This document shows, piece after piece, positions 8,793 through 16,538 of a stretch of 64,000 bases of DNA (within the stretch, counting starts at the first letter, position 1; each line of letters begins with the position of its first letter). Location: the NCBI RefSeq assembly GCF_013318015.2, contig NZ_CP115843.1, forward strand, positions 248,001 through 312,000, written 5' to 3'. This stretch comes from Agrobacterium tumefaciens (lineage in GTDB: Bacteria; Pseudomonadota; Alphaproteobacteria; Rhizobiales; Rhizobiaceae). The notes under the pieces are model-generated. The model was not told the DNA's origin and searched no databases. It saw only the letters and a program-made list of their open reading frames with translations. The position numbers and the translations under genes were made by a program.

Positions 8793-9077
8793 ATGGCAAC
8801 GAAATCAACAGTTCAGAAGCCCAAAACAGTATTTGATTTGAGAAACATGCTTGAGGTCAAAAGCTTGAGGCTATCGAGCCATCAAGAGAGAGTAGCGCGA
8901 ACTGCTGTCGCTTGCCCGGAAGTCGTCGCCTTCGGGACAGCAAATTCCCTTGCTGTTTGTTGTTCCGTCACCCAGTCGACGGTGGTTCGGTTGGCGATCT
9001 CTCTTGGGTTTGAGAGTTACCGCGAATTCAGACGCGTTTTCCAGCAGCATGTGAAACTCAACGCAACCTACAGATAG
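8793..9077 (+). pseudogene. Truncated RpiR-family regulator (HTH domain only)
   Basis: 94 residues that match only the N-terminal helix-turn-helix domain of RpiR/MurR regulators: 'LSSHQERVARTAVACPEVVAF', then 'CSVTQSTVVRLAISLGFESYREFRRVFQQHV'. Full-length members continue with a SIS sugar-phosphate domain of about 150 residues, absent here: the frame stops at 9077 and no SIS remnant follows. ATG 8793 is used because homology begins close to it. It sits after a sugar operon, where an intact RpiR would often be the local regulator, so it is probably a relic. A stand-alone DNA-binding protein is the alternative. Confidence 0.65.
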
Positions 9078-9331
9078 GGGAATCGGTCCCTGAGGCTCGC
9101 CGTACACCTACCGTGAGGGAAAGCTGCTATTGCCAAGTTTGTTAGCTCGTGTCTCGCCGCTCGGATAGGAGCACACATTATCACTAATCAACATCGTGCA
9201 TGTTTGGCGCAGGCGCGAAGAAGTGTCGGTTCACCCAGTCCAGGTATCTTCATCATAAAATTCGGTTGCGCCGGCGAATTGCCGTGAGACTAGCTTGGGC
9301 GGCAAACGCCGGAATAGGCAATGCGTTCCGA

Positions 9332-10228
9332 TCAGTTGAGCACAGTTTCGATGCGATCATCCGTTGTGACGTTGACCTGGACTGACATGCCCTCGTAGTC
9401 AGCGGCTGTTCCGTCGTAACTTCCCCACAAAGGAACTGCCTGCTTCGGATCCCGTGCCACCCCAACACGGATAAGATCACGGTTGCCCACGATACCGTTG
9501 GTTGGGTCGAACTCAGCCCAACCGGCGCCCGGCAAATAGATCTGGCACCACGCATGGGTGGAACCGCCGCCAAGGGTGATTGATCCGTCTCGGTCTGGAA
9601 CGTAGATATAGCCCGTGACGAACCTGGCCGCGAACCCAAGTGATCGAGCGGCCTCCATCATAAGTAGCGCGAAGTCGCGGCAGGTTCCCTTGCGAAGCTG
9701 CAGCGTCTCGGTCGGCGCTTGCGTTCCATGCTCTTGTCGTCGGGCATAGATGAAACTTTCATGGATGGCGTAGCACAACGTCATCAGCAGGTGCCCGGTT
9801 TCAGTGGGTTGCCCGATTCGCACGAATTGGCGCGCCCATTTACCGACCTGATCATGTGGATCAGCGTAATGGCGCTGGATGGTTCGTTCCAGATCCAGCG
9901 CTTCGTCTGGATCATATGAAAACGGGTAAGTCAAAGCGTCCTGATCGATTTGCAGATCAATTGCGACATAGGGTGTATGGTCAAGGCGAATGACGGTTTC
10001 GAAGCGGAGCTCACGTGAGGGTTGAGCAAAGCCGATAACTGCGACGCAGTTTCCGAACACATCATGGATCCAACGAAGATAGTCCGGTTCCGGGTCGATG
10101 AGGAGTCGGGAGCTCAGCAGCGTCTGATCGAAACTGTCTCTCGGTCTGAACAAAAGTCTGTGCTCTCCGAACGCAACCGGCCGTTTATAACGATAGGACG
10201 TGACGTGTCGGACGGTAAATATTGTCAT
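9332..10228 (-). CDS. Transglutaminase-like cysteine peptidase family protein
   Basis: 298 residues. An N-terminal bacterial transglutaminase-associated domain (TIFTVRHVTSYRYKRPVAFGEHRL) precedes a transglutaminase core with the catalytic triad visible: Cys in 'RKGTCRDFALLMMEAAR', His in 'GGGSTHAWCQIYLPG' and Asp in 'AEFDPTNG'. Members of this bacterial group are cytoplasmic putative proteases or amidases with no assigned substrate; there is no signal peptide here. It stands alone, convergent with the RpiR fragment. Full length for the family. Confidence 0.88.
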   Translation of the reverse strand: MTIFTVRHVTSYRYKRPVAFGEHRLLFRPRDSFDQTLLSSRLLIDPEPDYLRWIHDVFGNCVAVIGFAQPSRELRFETVIRLDHTPYVAIDLQIDQDALTYPFSYDPDEALDLERTIQRHYADPHDQVGKWARQFVRIGQPTETGHLLMTLCYAIHESFIYARRQEHGTQAPTETLQLRKGTCRDFALLMMEAARSLGFAARFVTGYIYVPDRDGSITLGGGSTHAWCQIYLPGAGWAEFDPTNGIVGNRDLIRVGVARDPKQAVPLWGSYDGTAADYEGMSVQVNVTTDDRIETVLN

Positions 10229-10699
10229 CGATCACCGGGGGGTACGAGGTCCAGGACGGCTGGCACCGTATCACTCTAAAGAAGCACATGCATTGTTACA
10301 TCGTTCCAGCTGGCATGAGATAATCCGCGCGGGCGATCTCCCCCAACCTATTGGTGACAATCCGGCTGAGGTTGAAAACCGTGATGCAGGCTGTCAAATG
10401 TCCCGAAGAAGCCCACCCCTAATCCACCTTGGGCCCGTCAAATGCGTTCGCGAAGTTGAGCTAAAATCACTCTTTGTCGACTTTCAACCGAAGCGAAAGA
10501 TAGTTTTAAGTCGAAACTTCCGAAGAGTTCGTGATAGCGCAACGGTCTGTCAGGGTAGATACCTACTTCCGCGGTGTGGGGGTCAGCGGTTCACCTCTCA
10601 TCAAGAGCAAAAATGTACCTGTTACCCGTCTCAACGGCAGCGAATCTCCTAAGTCAAGCGTACTTTCGCCCGTCTCGAACGCTGAACCGGCGAGCCGCC
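10229..10699. other. 470-bp gap without a supported gene
   Basis: Lies upstream of the transglutaminase gene and downstream of the GntR gene, both on the minus strand. Several overlapping short frames exist on both strands, but none has a credible start or a recognisable motif. It probably includes the transglutaminase promoter. Confidence 0.4.
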
Positions 10700-11368
10700 T
10701 TAGCTCGACTGTGCGGCCGTGCTGAGCTTGCGACTTCCTTCAAGCAAATGACGCTGCAAAATTGCACTTGCAGCGTCGATATTCCGATCTTTGCAAGCCT
10801 TTAACAGAGCACGGTGCTCGTCCTGCGATTGCTGCTCATAGTCCAAGCTGGATAGCAATACACGTACGTAGCGGTCGGCTGCATCATGGTGGGTAGCGAT
10901 AAGGCCGATGAGCCGCTCATTTTGGCAGGCGCCGTAAAGTGTCATGTGGAACTGCTTATTCAGCGTCCCCCAACGTCCCACATCCTTCTCAGCTTCGATC
11001 TGGGCGAGAAATGTTGCCGCCCTGTCCAAATCGGCTGTCGTCAGCCCTACATATGATAGGCGCAAGGCTTCCGTCTCCAGTAGCGAGCGAATGGAATAGA
11101 TCTCCGCAATCTCCTTGGCATCTATTCTTGCCACGAAGGCCCCCTTTGTCGGGTGAATGGTTACGAGGCCCTCGCTTTCCAGAAGCCTCAAGGCATCCCG
11201 CACAGGCATGCGGCTGAACCCAAATCGTGCGGCCAGCTCGTCTTGTCGGAGCGCGACGCCACTGCGAAGCTCTCCACCGGAAATCGCTTCCCTGAGAACC
11301 CTTGCGATACGATCCGCCACGGTCTCCGGCCGGATGGTTTCAACATTTATTGCGACGAAATCGTTCAT
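10700..11368 (-). CDS. GntR-family regulator, FCD subfamily
   Basis: 222 residues. The winged helix is at residues about 10-75 (VADRIARVLREAISGGELRSG ... LAARFGFSRMPVRDALRLLESEGLV) and the FCD effector domain follows (IRSLLETEALRLSY ... NKQFHMTLYGACQNERL ... DEHRALLKACKDRN), retaining the His/Asp metal-ligand pattern. I chose ATG 11368 because a near-perfect Shine-Dalgarno (GGAGGAGG on the minus strand, about 11374-11382) lies just upstream. It is divergent from a C39-like gene and ddl, with a palindrome in the 83-bp gap, so it probably controls them and itself. Confidence 0.9.
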   Translation of the reverse strand: MNDFVAINVETIRPETVADRIARVLREAISGGELRSGVALRQDELAARFGFSRMPVRDALRLLESEGLVTIHPTKGAFVARIDAKEIAEIYSIRSLLETEALRLSYVGLTTADLDRAATFLAQIEAEKDVGRWGTLNKQFHMTLYGACQNERLIGLIATHHDAADRYVRVLLSSLDYEQQSQDEHRALLKACKDRNIDAASAILQRHLLEGSRKLSTAAQSS

Positions 11369-11415
11369 GGCCAACCTCCTCCGAGACAGCAATCATCTTG
11401 ATCATGCCAAGCAAC

Positions 11416-11432
11416 CTCGTATACGAGTATAC
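11416..11432. promoter_or_regulatory. GntR operator candidate
   Basis: CTCGTATACGAG (11416-11427) is a perfect 12-bp palindrome; a second GTATAC hexamer follows at 11427-11432, 8 bp after the first at 11419-11424. FCD-type GntR proteins bind short palindromes of this general size, and the site lies between the divergent GntR and C39-like genes. Confidence 0.55.
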
Positions 11433-11451
11433 CGTTCAGGAGATTTTTGCC

Positions 11452-12072
11452 ATGCCCTTATCATCAGGCGTCGTTCCTTATTTCAGTCAGTGGGAAACAC
11501 CGGAGATGACATTGCCCGTGCTTGCCGAAGGATCTGCGGCGCTGCTGCGCGATCCGCTCTGGCGGCAATCGTGTGCCGAGACGATCGAGGAATACGCGCG
11601 CTGGGCGGTCAATGTCTGCGGCATGGCCTGCCTGAGGATGATCCTGGCAGCGCGCGGCGATCTGCATCCGACGCTTGCTCTCGCCCGTGCCTGCACCGCC
11701 TATGGCGGCCATGTCGTCAACGAGCTGGATGCTTCGATCAAGGGACTGATCTATGCGCCCTTCGTGACCTATGTGGGCGAGCGCTTCGGGCTCTCGGCAG
11801 AAACGATGACGGGTGTCGCAACAGAGAGCATCCCCGGTCTGCTCGCTGAACGCCCGTTCTTCATCGCCTCGGTCAATAGCGGCATACGCTGGCCGGAACG
11901 CATGCCGCCCTCAAAAGGCGGGCATCTCATTCTGGTGACGGCAGCCTCGGCTGATACGGTCCGTTTCCACAATCCATCTGGTCATGATGCTGCGAGCCAG
12001 GCGGATGTGCTGCTACCGCTTGCCATATTCGACCGCTTCTTTGCCAATCGCGGCATCGCGATCAGCTTCTGA
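11452..12072 (+). CDS. C39/papain-like cysteine peptidase family protein
   Basis: 206 residues without a signal peptide. 'WAVNVCGMACLRMILAARGD' contains the catalytic-Cys motif of C39-like peptidases (N/G-x-CG-x-A/S), 'PSKGGHLILVTAAS' a plausible catalytic His and 'VRFHNPSGH' the downstream Asn/Asp. C39 proteins cleave double-glycine leaders or act as stand-alone peptidases or amidases. AGGAG at 11439-11443 sets ATG 11452. It is followed 45 bases later by ddl, so the pair may be an operon handling D-amino-acid peptides; substrate unknown. Confidence 0.7.
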   Translation: MPLSSGVVPYFSQWETPEMTLPVLAEGSAALLRDPLWRQSCAETIEEYARWAVNVCGMACLRMILAARGDLHPTLALARACTAYGGHVVNELDASIKGLIYAPFVTYVGERFGLSAETMTGVATESIPGLLAERPFFIASVNSGIRWPERMPPSKGGHLILVTAASADTVRFHNPSGHDAASQADVLLPLAIFDRFFANRGIAISF

Positions 12073-12117
12073 GATCTATTTAGACTATTTAGACACCAGA
12101 TTATTTTGGGGGTTTTC

Positions 12118-13184
12118 ATGACATCTTCCCGCGGCAAGCCGCGCATCGCCGTTCTCTTCGGCGGCCGCTCGGCCGAACACGACGTCTCCGTCATGTCGGC
12201 GACGAATGTCGTGGGGGCACTGGAGCCCTCGAAATACGAGGCGGTACCGATCTTCGTTACGCGGGAAGGCGAGTGCTGCTCAGCCATTTCGAAAATGGCG
12301 TGCTCGCCAGGCCGGCAAACGGCACCGAAATCGCATTGGTGCCCGGCGGGCGTGGGCGGATGATCGCGATCGACGGCGGCAGGATGAGCGATGCCGGGAA
12401 GATCGATATTCTGTTCCCGGTTCTGCATGGTATTTTCGGCGAGGATGGTTCCGTGCAGGGACTGGCGGAGGTGGCCCGCGTGCCATTGGTTGGCTGCGGC
12501 ATCCTGGGTTCAGCGACAGCGCTTGACAAGGATATCGCCAAGCAGCTGCTGCGGGCGGCGGGGTTACCGGTGGCGCGTGCTGTTACCGTGCATGCGGATC
12601 GGGTGCCGTCCTTCGACACGCTTGAGATCGCGTTGGGTTTGCCGATGTTCGTTAAGCCGGCGCGTCAGGGGTCTTCGGTCGGCGTGCGCAAGGTTTCCGG
12701 CAACCAGGAATTTGCGCCGGCGCTCGCGGAGGGCTTCAAGCATGACCGCAAGCTGCTTGCCGAGGAATTCATCCGCGGCCGCGAGATCGAGTGCAGCGTG
12801 CTCGAGGACGCCAAGGGTGGCCTGTTCGTCTCTCGCCCGGGTGAGATCATCCCGGCCGAAAGCCATGGCTTCTATAGCTACGATGCGAAATATATCGACG
12901 ACGATGGCGCGGCGCTGACGGTTCCGGCAGAGCTTCCGCCAGAGGTTGAGATGAAGATCCGCGAGACGGCAGCACTCGCCTTCCGGGCGCTCGGTTGCGA
13001 CGGTATGGCGCGCGTCGATTTCTTCCTGACCGAGGACATGGCTTTTTTGGTCAACGAGGTGAACACCATTCCGGGGTTCACCGATATCAGCATGTATGCG
13101 AAGGCGATGGCGGCAAGCGGCGTCAGCTATCCTGAGGTAATCGACCGGCTCGTTGAACACGGTTTTGCGCGCGCCGGCCTCTGA
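12118..13184 (+). pseudogene. ddl: D-alanine--D-alanine ligase, frameshifted
   Basis: Residues 1-52 (PRIAVLFGGRSAEHDVSVMSA ... YEAVPIFVTREGE) are in one frame. From 12276 the protein continues in another frame (LLSHFENGVLARP ... LFPVLHGIFGEDGSVQGL ... KPARQGSSVGVRKV ... LAEEFIRGREIECSVL ... FLVNEVNTIPGFTDISMYAKAM). Inserting one G after 12275 restores TGG (Trp) and joins both halves into a typical ATP-grasp Ddl of about 355 residues with intact ATP and D-Ala binding motifs. The enzyme makes D-Ala-D-Ala for peptidoglycan; a plasmid copy is dispensable. Either a recent null allele or a base-calling error. Confidence 0.88.
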
Positions 13185-13197
13185 GCCGCAAAATGCC

Positions 13198-13230
13198 TCT
13201 TCCCGGTGTAGTAGACATGCACCGGGAAGA
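13198..13230. terminator. Strong hairpin after ddl
   Basis: TCTTCCCGGTG...CACCGGGAAGA is a perfect 11-bp stem with an 11-base loop, starting 14 bases after the ddl stop. It is followed by an A-run rather than a T-run on the plus strand, so it is not a canonical intrinsic terminator. Confidence 0.5.
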
Positions 13231-13373
13231 AAAACGCCGCAGCTTCGTCTGCTCTTGTGACAAGAACTGGAATAAGCCGGATTAATTGCCGTTGCATGCC
13301 TGCGTCTGCTGTGTTTCTTGCGTTTTTGGCGGGTATGTATTACATAACTTATTGAAAATTGGTGGTGATAACG

Positions 13374-13637
13374 ATGTCTAGCGTTGCGATTAAGGTACTG
13401 TCGACGGTGAACGCCCCTTACGGGACGAACCTTTCGGCTGAGCAACTCGCTTCGAAGATTTCGGATTTTGCGAGCGTTGAGAATTTCGATGCTTCGGCAT
13501 TCTCATTCTATTCCGAAGTGAAAGCCGAGCTCCAGCACCAGTTTCTGGATGAGATGGAAATCGACCACGGTACAGCATCCGAGATTGCCCAGAAATTCTC
13601 GCAGCTAGCTGGATATCCCCTCGCCCTAGCCGCCTGA
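13374..13637 (+). CDS. Small hypothetical protein paired with AbiEii-like nucleotidyltransferase (putative antitoxin)
   Basis: 87 residues from ATG 13374 (GGTGG upstream), acidic and helical, e.g. 'LSAEQLASKISDFASVENFD' and 'FLDEMEIDHGTASEIAQKFSQLAGYP'. I do not recognise a family. It ends 11 bases before the AbiEii-like gene and the two are clearly co-transcribed, so a role as the antitoxin or partner is inferred from position only. A type-IV-like antitoxin would normally have a clear winged helix, which I cannot see. Confidence 0.6.
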   Translation: MSSVAIKVLSTVNAPYGTNLSAEQLASKISDFASVENFDASAFSFYSEVKAELQHQFLDEMEIDHGTASEIAQKFSQLAGYPLALAA

Positions 13638-13648
13638 GGGTTGTCCTG

Positions 13649-14347
13649 ATGAGCCAATGGGAAAGCCTTTTCGACCAGGCTGCGTCAATTATCAATCAGG
13701 CGAACTCTTCTTTTAAACTCCTCGATAGCTGGACTTTCGGGGGTGGCACCGCCCTTATGCTCCAGATAAACCATCGTGAAAGCTTCGATATCGACATTTT
13801 CGTCGATGATCCGCAGGTCCTCCCATATCTGAACCCGACAACACAGGGCTATACCCTGCAGGTGAACCCAGATGAATATGTTTCGGACGGGACGCATGCG
13901 TTGAAAATCGTGTTCGCGGGCATCGGTGAAATTGACTTCATTTGTGCTCCAAGTCTGACCAACGATCCAACATCCCGTGTCGCAGTACGTGGAATCCAAG
14001 TTGACCTTGAGACCCCGGGCGAAATCATCGCGAAGAAGGTTCACTATCGAGGATCCTCTCTTCAGCCACGTGACATGTTCGATATCGCGTGCATCGCCAA
14101 GGCATGCGGCGATGGATACGTTCTCGAAGCTCTCTTGCCATTCAAAAACAGGGCCGCCGCTGCATTGGCAGTCGCCGAGAGAATGGATGCAGTCCTCGCT
14201 AGCACAGTTATGGGGAAGCTTCAGTATAGAGAAGGATATGCGGATATTTCGAAAACTGCTCAAGCGACGACAATCTCGCTTTTGAAAGCGGTGTGCGATC
14301 ACAAGCCATCGGTATCCGCAGCGCCTTCCTCTACATCTCCGCGCTGA
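13649..14347 (+). CDS. AbiEii/AbiGii-type nucleotidyltransferase toxin family protein
   Basis: 232 residues. The nucleotidyltransferase signature 'FGGGTALMLQINHRESFDIDIFV' (about residues 31-53) has the G-G-T-A-L loop and the paired Asp residues of the metal site. 'VDLETPGEIIAKKVHYRGSSLQPRDMFDIACI' matches the C-terminal AbiEii segment in which conserved Lys and Asp residues are found. AbiE-type proteins modify tRNA with nucleotides and cause phage abortive infection or growth arrest (family knowledge). GAGGG at 13636-13640 is its ribosome site inside the end of the upstream partner gene. Confidence 0.8.
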   Translation: MSQWESLFDQAASIINQANSSFKLLDSWTFGGGTALMLQINHRESFDIDIFVDDPQVLPYLNPTTQGYTLQVNPDEYVSDGTHALKIVFAGIGEIDFICAPSLTNDPTSRVAVRGIQVDLETPGEIIAKKVHYRGSSLQPRDMFDIACIAKACGDGYVLEALLPFKNRAAAALAVAERMDAVLASTVMGKLQYREGYADISKTAQATTISLLKAVCDHKPSVSAAPSSTSPR

Positions 14348-14508
14348 TTTCTACGCAACTTGGCGACCTTAGCTATACCGCCGTTCGGTCGATCATTCTT
14401 TCGGTGCGCATCATTCCGATTAGCCAGCAAAACCAAGTTAGGGCGGCGCCAGCGAGTGTGAGTGAATTGCGTCGCAGATGCTTAGCCAATCCACGACGCG
14501 TGGACGAC

Positions 14509-14529
14509 GGTTCGAATCCGTTCAAGAGC
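14509..14529 (+). repeat. tRNA 3'-end-like 21-bp repeat, copy 2 (possible att)
   Basis: Identical over 21 bases to 219-239. Here the T-stem is better preserved: GACGG pairs with CCGTT around the TTCGAAT loop with one G-U pair. The tail CAAGAGCCACA resembles an acceptor end. No tRNA 5' half lies upstream. The surrounding 14348-14744 has no supported gene. Confidence 0.5.
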
Positions 14530-14744
14530 CACAATATTGCTGGGCGTCCTGCGTTACTGGGCTAATGAGAGGCTTGCGCGTGCGTGTAAAGTGCCGCACC
14601 AACTTTTTGTGCTGCGGCTGTCGGTTTTCAGCTGGGTTTAAGCCAGTTTTTCATTTGGCATTGTACCAACACATTGCTTCTATGGTATTGACCGAAAACA
14701 TCTTTCCGAAGTGAGAGTGGATCTTTTCGAAATGGAAGAATGGA

Positions 14745-14980
14745 TCATATTCGTGCGATAACCAACAGCCATTTGTCGCCGAGCTTGTCGATCGATCGCT
14801 TCCGGATTTCATTGGCAAAGTGCCTGTCGAATTTCTCAGCCCTAAGTCTCACGGTCTGACGAGAGACGATGACCCCACGAGCTGCCAGCACATCCTCGGC
14901 CATTCGCAGACTGAGCGGAAACCGGACATAGAGCTAAACGGTATGGGCAATCACGTCAGGTGGAAATCGGTGGCGACGAT
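14745..14980 (-). pseudogene. IS6-family transposase remnant
   Basis: Reading the minus strand from 14975 gives 'RHRFPPDVIAHTV', then an in-frame TAG where the family has Trp, then 'LYVRFPLSLRMAEDVLAARG' and 'VSRQTVRLRAEKFDRHFANEIRKR ... GDKWLLVIARI' to a TGA at 14745-14747. This is the N-terminal zinc-finger/HTH portion and the start of the DDE core of IS6/IS26-like transposases. The catalytic core is missing. It is scar tissue from a lost insertion sequence between the att-like repeat and the TetR gene. Confidence 0.75.
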
Positions 14981-15076
14981 AAAGAGGATCACGGGCAAGT
15001 CTGGTCATATAGCCTTATTCGACGCCCGGTTAACGTTCACTGCCTTCAGTAGCACTTCCTTCTTGCACCAGCAGGA

Positions 15077-15688
15077 TCAGGCAGAAGCCTGTGCACCTAG
15101 ACCAAACGAGACCATCGCAGCTTCACACGCACGCGTAAACCGCATCGACGGACCTTCTTTGCCGGCGGCAAGTTTGCTGACGCGTGCTCCCTCTAACAGC
15201 ATGGATAGCGTATCAGCCAAAAGTTCAGGATCGCTTACACCTGTCGAACGACAAAGATCGGCAAGCCGGGAATGCTGTTCCATCTTCAACGTTTCTATTA
15301 TCGCATGTGCAGGGTGCCCTTGCTCTTTCAACTCTACCGCAGCATTGGCCAAATCGCATCCATAGGGCTCGCTGGAAAGACATTGTGCGCGCGCTTTAAC
15401 CCATGCCGTGAGTTGAGCCCTCGGGTCGCCCGGGTTCTCTTTTTCGAGATCTTCCCAGGCTTTATCGAGCGTTCGAGAACTGTGCTTGAGCGCTTCACAC
15501 ACAAGATCGTCCTTGGAACCAAAATGTCGGTATAAGGTCATCTTGTTGGTCGAGGCGGCTTCGGCAATGGCATCAACACCGATGCCGCGTATCCCATGTT
15601 CACGAAACAGTTGGCAGGCCGTTGACACAATCCGGTCACGAGGTGCGATTTTCTGCTCAGAAGCACGATCAGATGTCTCGGATTTCAT
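15077..15688 (-). CDS. TetR-family transcriptional regulator
   Basis: 203 residues. The N-terminal TetR helix-turn-helix is at about 18-65: 'RDRIVSTACQLFREHGIRGIGVDAIAEAASTNKMTLYRHFGSKDDLV'. The C-terminal ligand domain (LTAWVKARAQCLSSEPYGCDLANAAVELK) resembles the YcdC/TetR_C subgroup. ATG 15688 is preferred to a TTG 21 bases upstream. Two palindromes lie in the divergent gap to an 88-residue gene, implying that this protein represses it and itself. The inducer is unknown. Confidence 0.9.
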   Translation of the reverse strand: MKSETSDRASEQKIAPRDRIVSTACQLFREHGIRGIGVDAIAEAASTNKMTLYRHFGSKDDLVCEALKHSSRTLDKAWEDLEKENPGDPRAQLTAWVKARAQCLSSEPYGCDLANAAVELKEQGHPAHAIIETLKMEQHSRLADLCRSTGVSDPELLADTLSMLLEGARVSKLAAGKEGPSMRFTRACEAAMVSFGLGAQASA

Positions 15689-15726
15689 GAGTTTAATTTT
15701 TACCCTCAAGCGGTGTTGACATGCGT

Positions 15727-15768
15727 GTTACCGATCGGTAACTATCACAAAAGTTACTTACCGGTAAC
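15727..15768. promoter_or_regulatory. Twin TetR operator candidates
   Basis: GTTACCGATCGGTAAC (15727-15742) is a perfect 16-bp palindrome. GTTACTTACCGGTAAC (15753-15768) has the same ends with a degenerate left half. The centre-to-centre spacing is 26 bp, and both lie between the divergent TetR gene and the 88-residue gene. Confidence 0.7.
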
Positions 15769-15836
15769 ACCTTGGCGCGAGCCCGTCAAGCAATCGCCCG
15801 CTTTCACAGCTTAGGAATTATCGAAAGGAGACTGAG

Positions 15837-16103
15837 ATGAGACAGACGATAGACGAGATGACGCTCGCCGAGATTTTCGCAGATCCACTGATCCGTTCAG
15901 TCATGCGCGCCGACGACGTTGGTCTGGACGATTTCAAAGAGTTGATGCATTCGGCGGCGACGTCCTTGACGACACGCGATGGCGCAGCATTTGCTGAACA
16001 GTTTGAAACGAGCGGGCCTGCAGCTTCATCGAAGCGTACACTCGTAACCGCCGTGCAGCCCTTGTTCGCAGGTTTCTTTAAGCCTTGCGCTGCCCATATG
16101 TGA
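15837..16103 (+). CDS. Hypothetical 88-residue protein, likely TetR target
   Basis: Strong AAAGGAGA Shine-Dalgarno upstream of ATG 15837. The protein (MRQTIDEMTLAEIFADPLIRSVMRADDVG...) is acidic, without membrane segments or a known motif. It starts 68 bases after the second TetR operator, so it is likely the regulated gene. The last 15 residues (VQPLFAGFFKPCAAHM) may be a frame fused to decayed sequence, and the original gene may have continued into further genes now lost. Confidence 0.6.
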   Translation: MRQTIDEMTLAEIFADPLIRSVMRADDVGLDDFKELMHSAATSLTTRDGAAFAEQFETSGPAASSKRTLVTAVQPLFAGFFKPCAAHM

Positions 16104-16538
16104 ATGTGGCCTGCATCACCATCTCACAAGTCGGGCTTATCCGCGGTGGGATGGCTAATCGCACGCTGATCTTTAGATATTGGTATCTCCTGCGCCCGTT
16201 TGGGCATGAAGAAATTGTAAAGTATTTAACTATAACTAATCGCAAGAAAACCAGCGAAGCACGGTCGTGGAACAATCGGTTCTAGTCCGTGTTTTGCGAA
16301 ATGCGGCCCGGCGTTTCCGCCTGTTGGCGGGGCTGTCGTTTCGCCCGCGGAATGGTGACCTGCCCGTATTTGAAGGGGCAGGCCGGCGTTTTTCGGCGCA
16401 TGCATGATGCAGTTGCGATCAGAGCCGATGATGCGGCTACCGAAGCCTTGATGATCGAGGTTACGCGACGTGCAATGTCAGTCTTGCCGAACACCTCCGG
16501 CACGGGGAAGGAGCGGTATTCATGCCCTGAGGTTATCC
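16104..16538. other. Gap upstream of the chemoreceptor with one hairpin
   Basis: No supported gene. CCTGCCC-(10 nt)-GGGCAGG at 16359-16382 is a perfect 7-bp stem followed within 8 bases by GTTTTT, a weak intrinsic-terminator candidate on the plus strand. The remaining bases presumably hold the chemoreceptor promoter. Confidence 0.35.
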
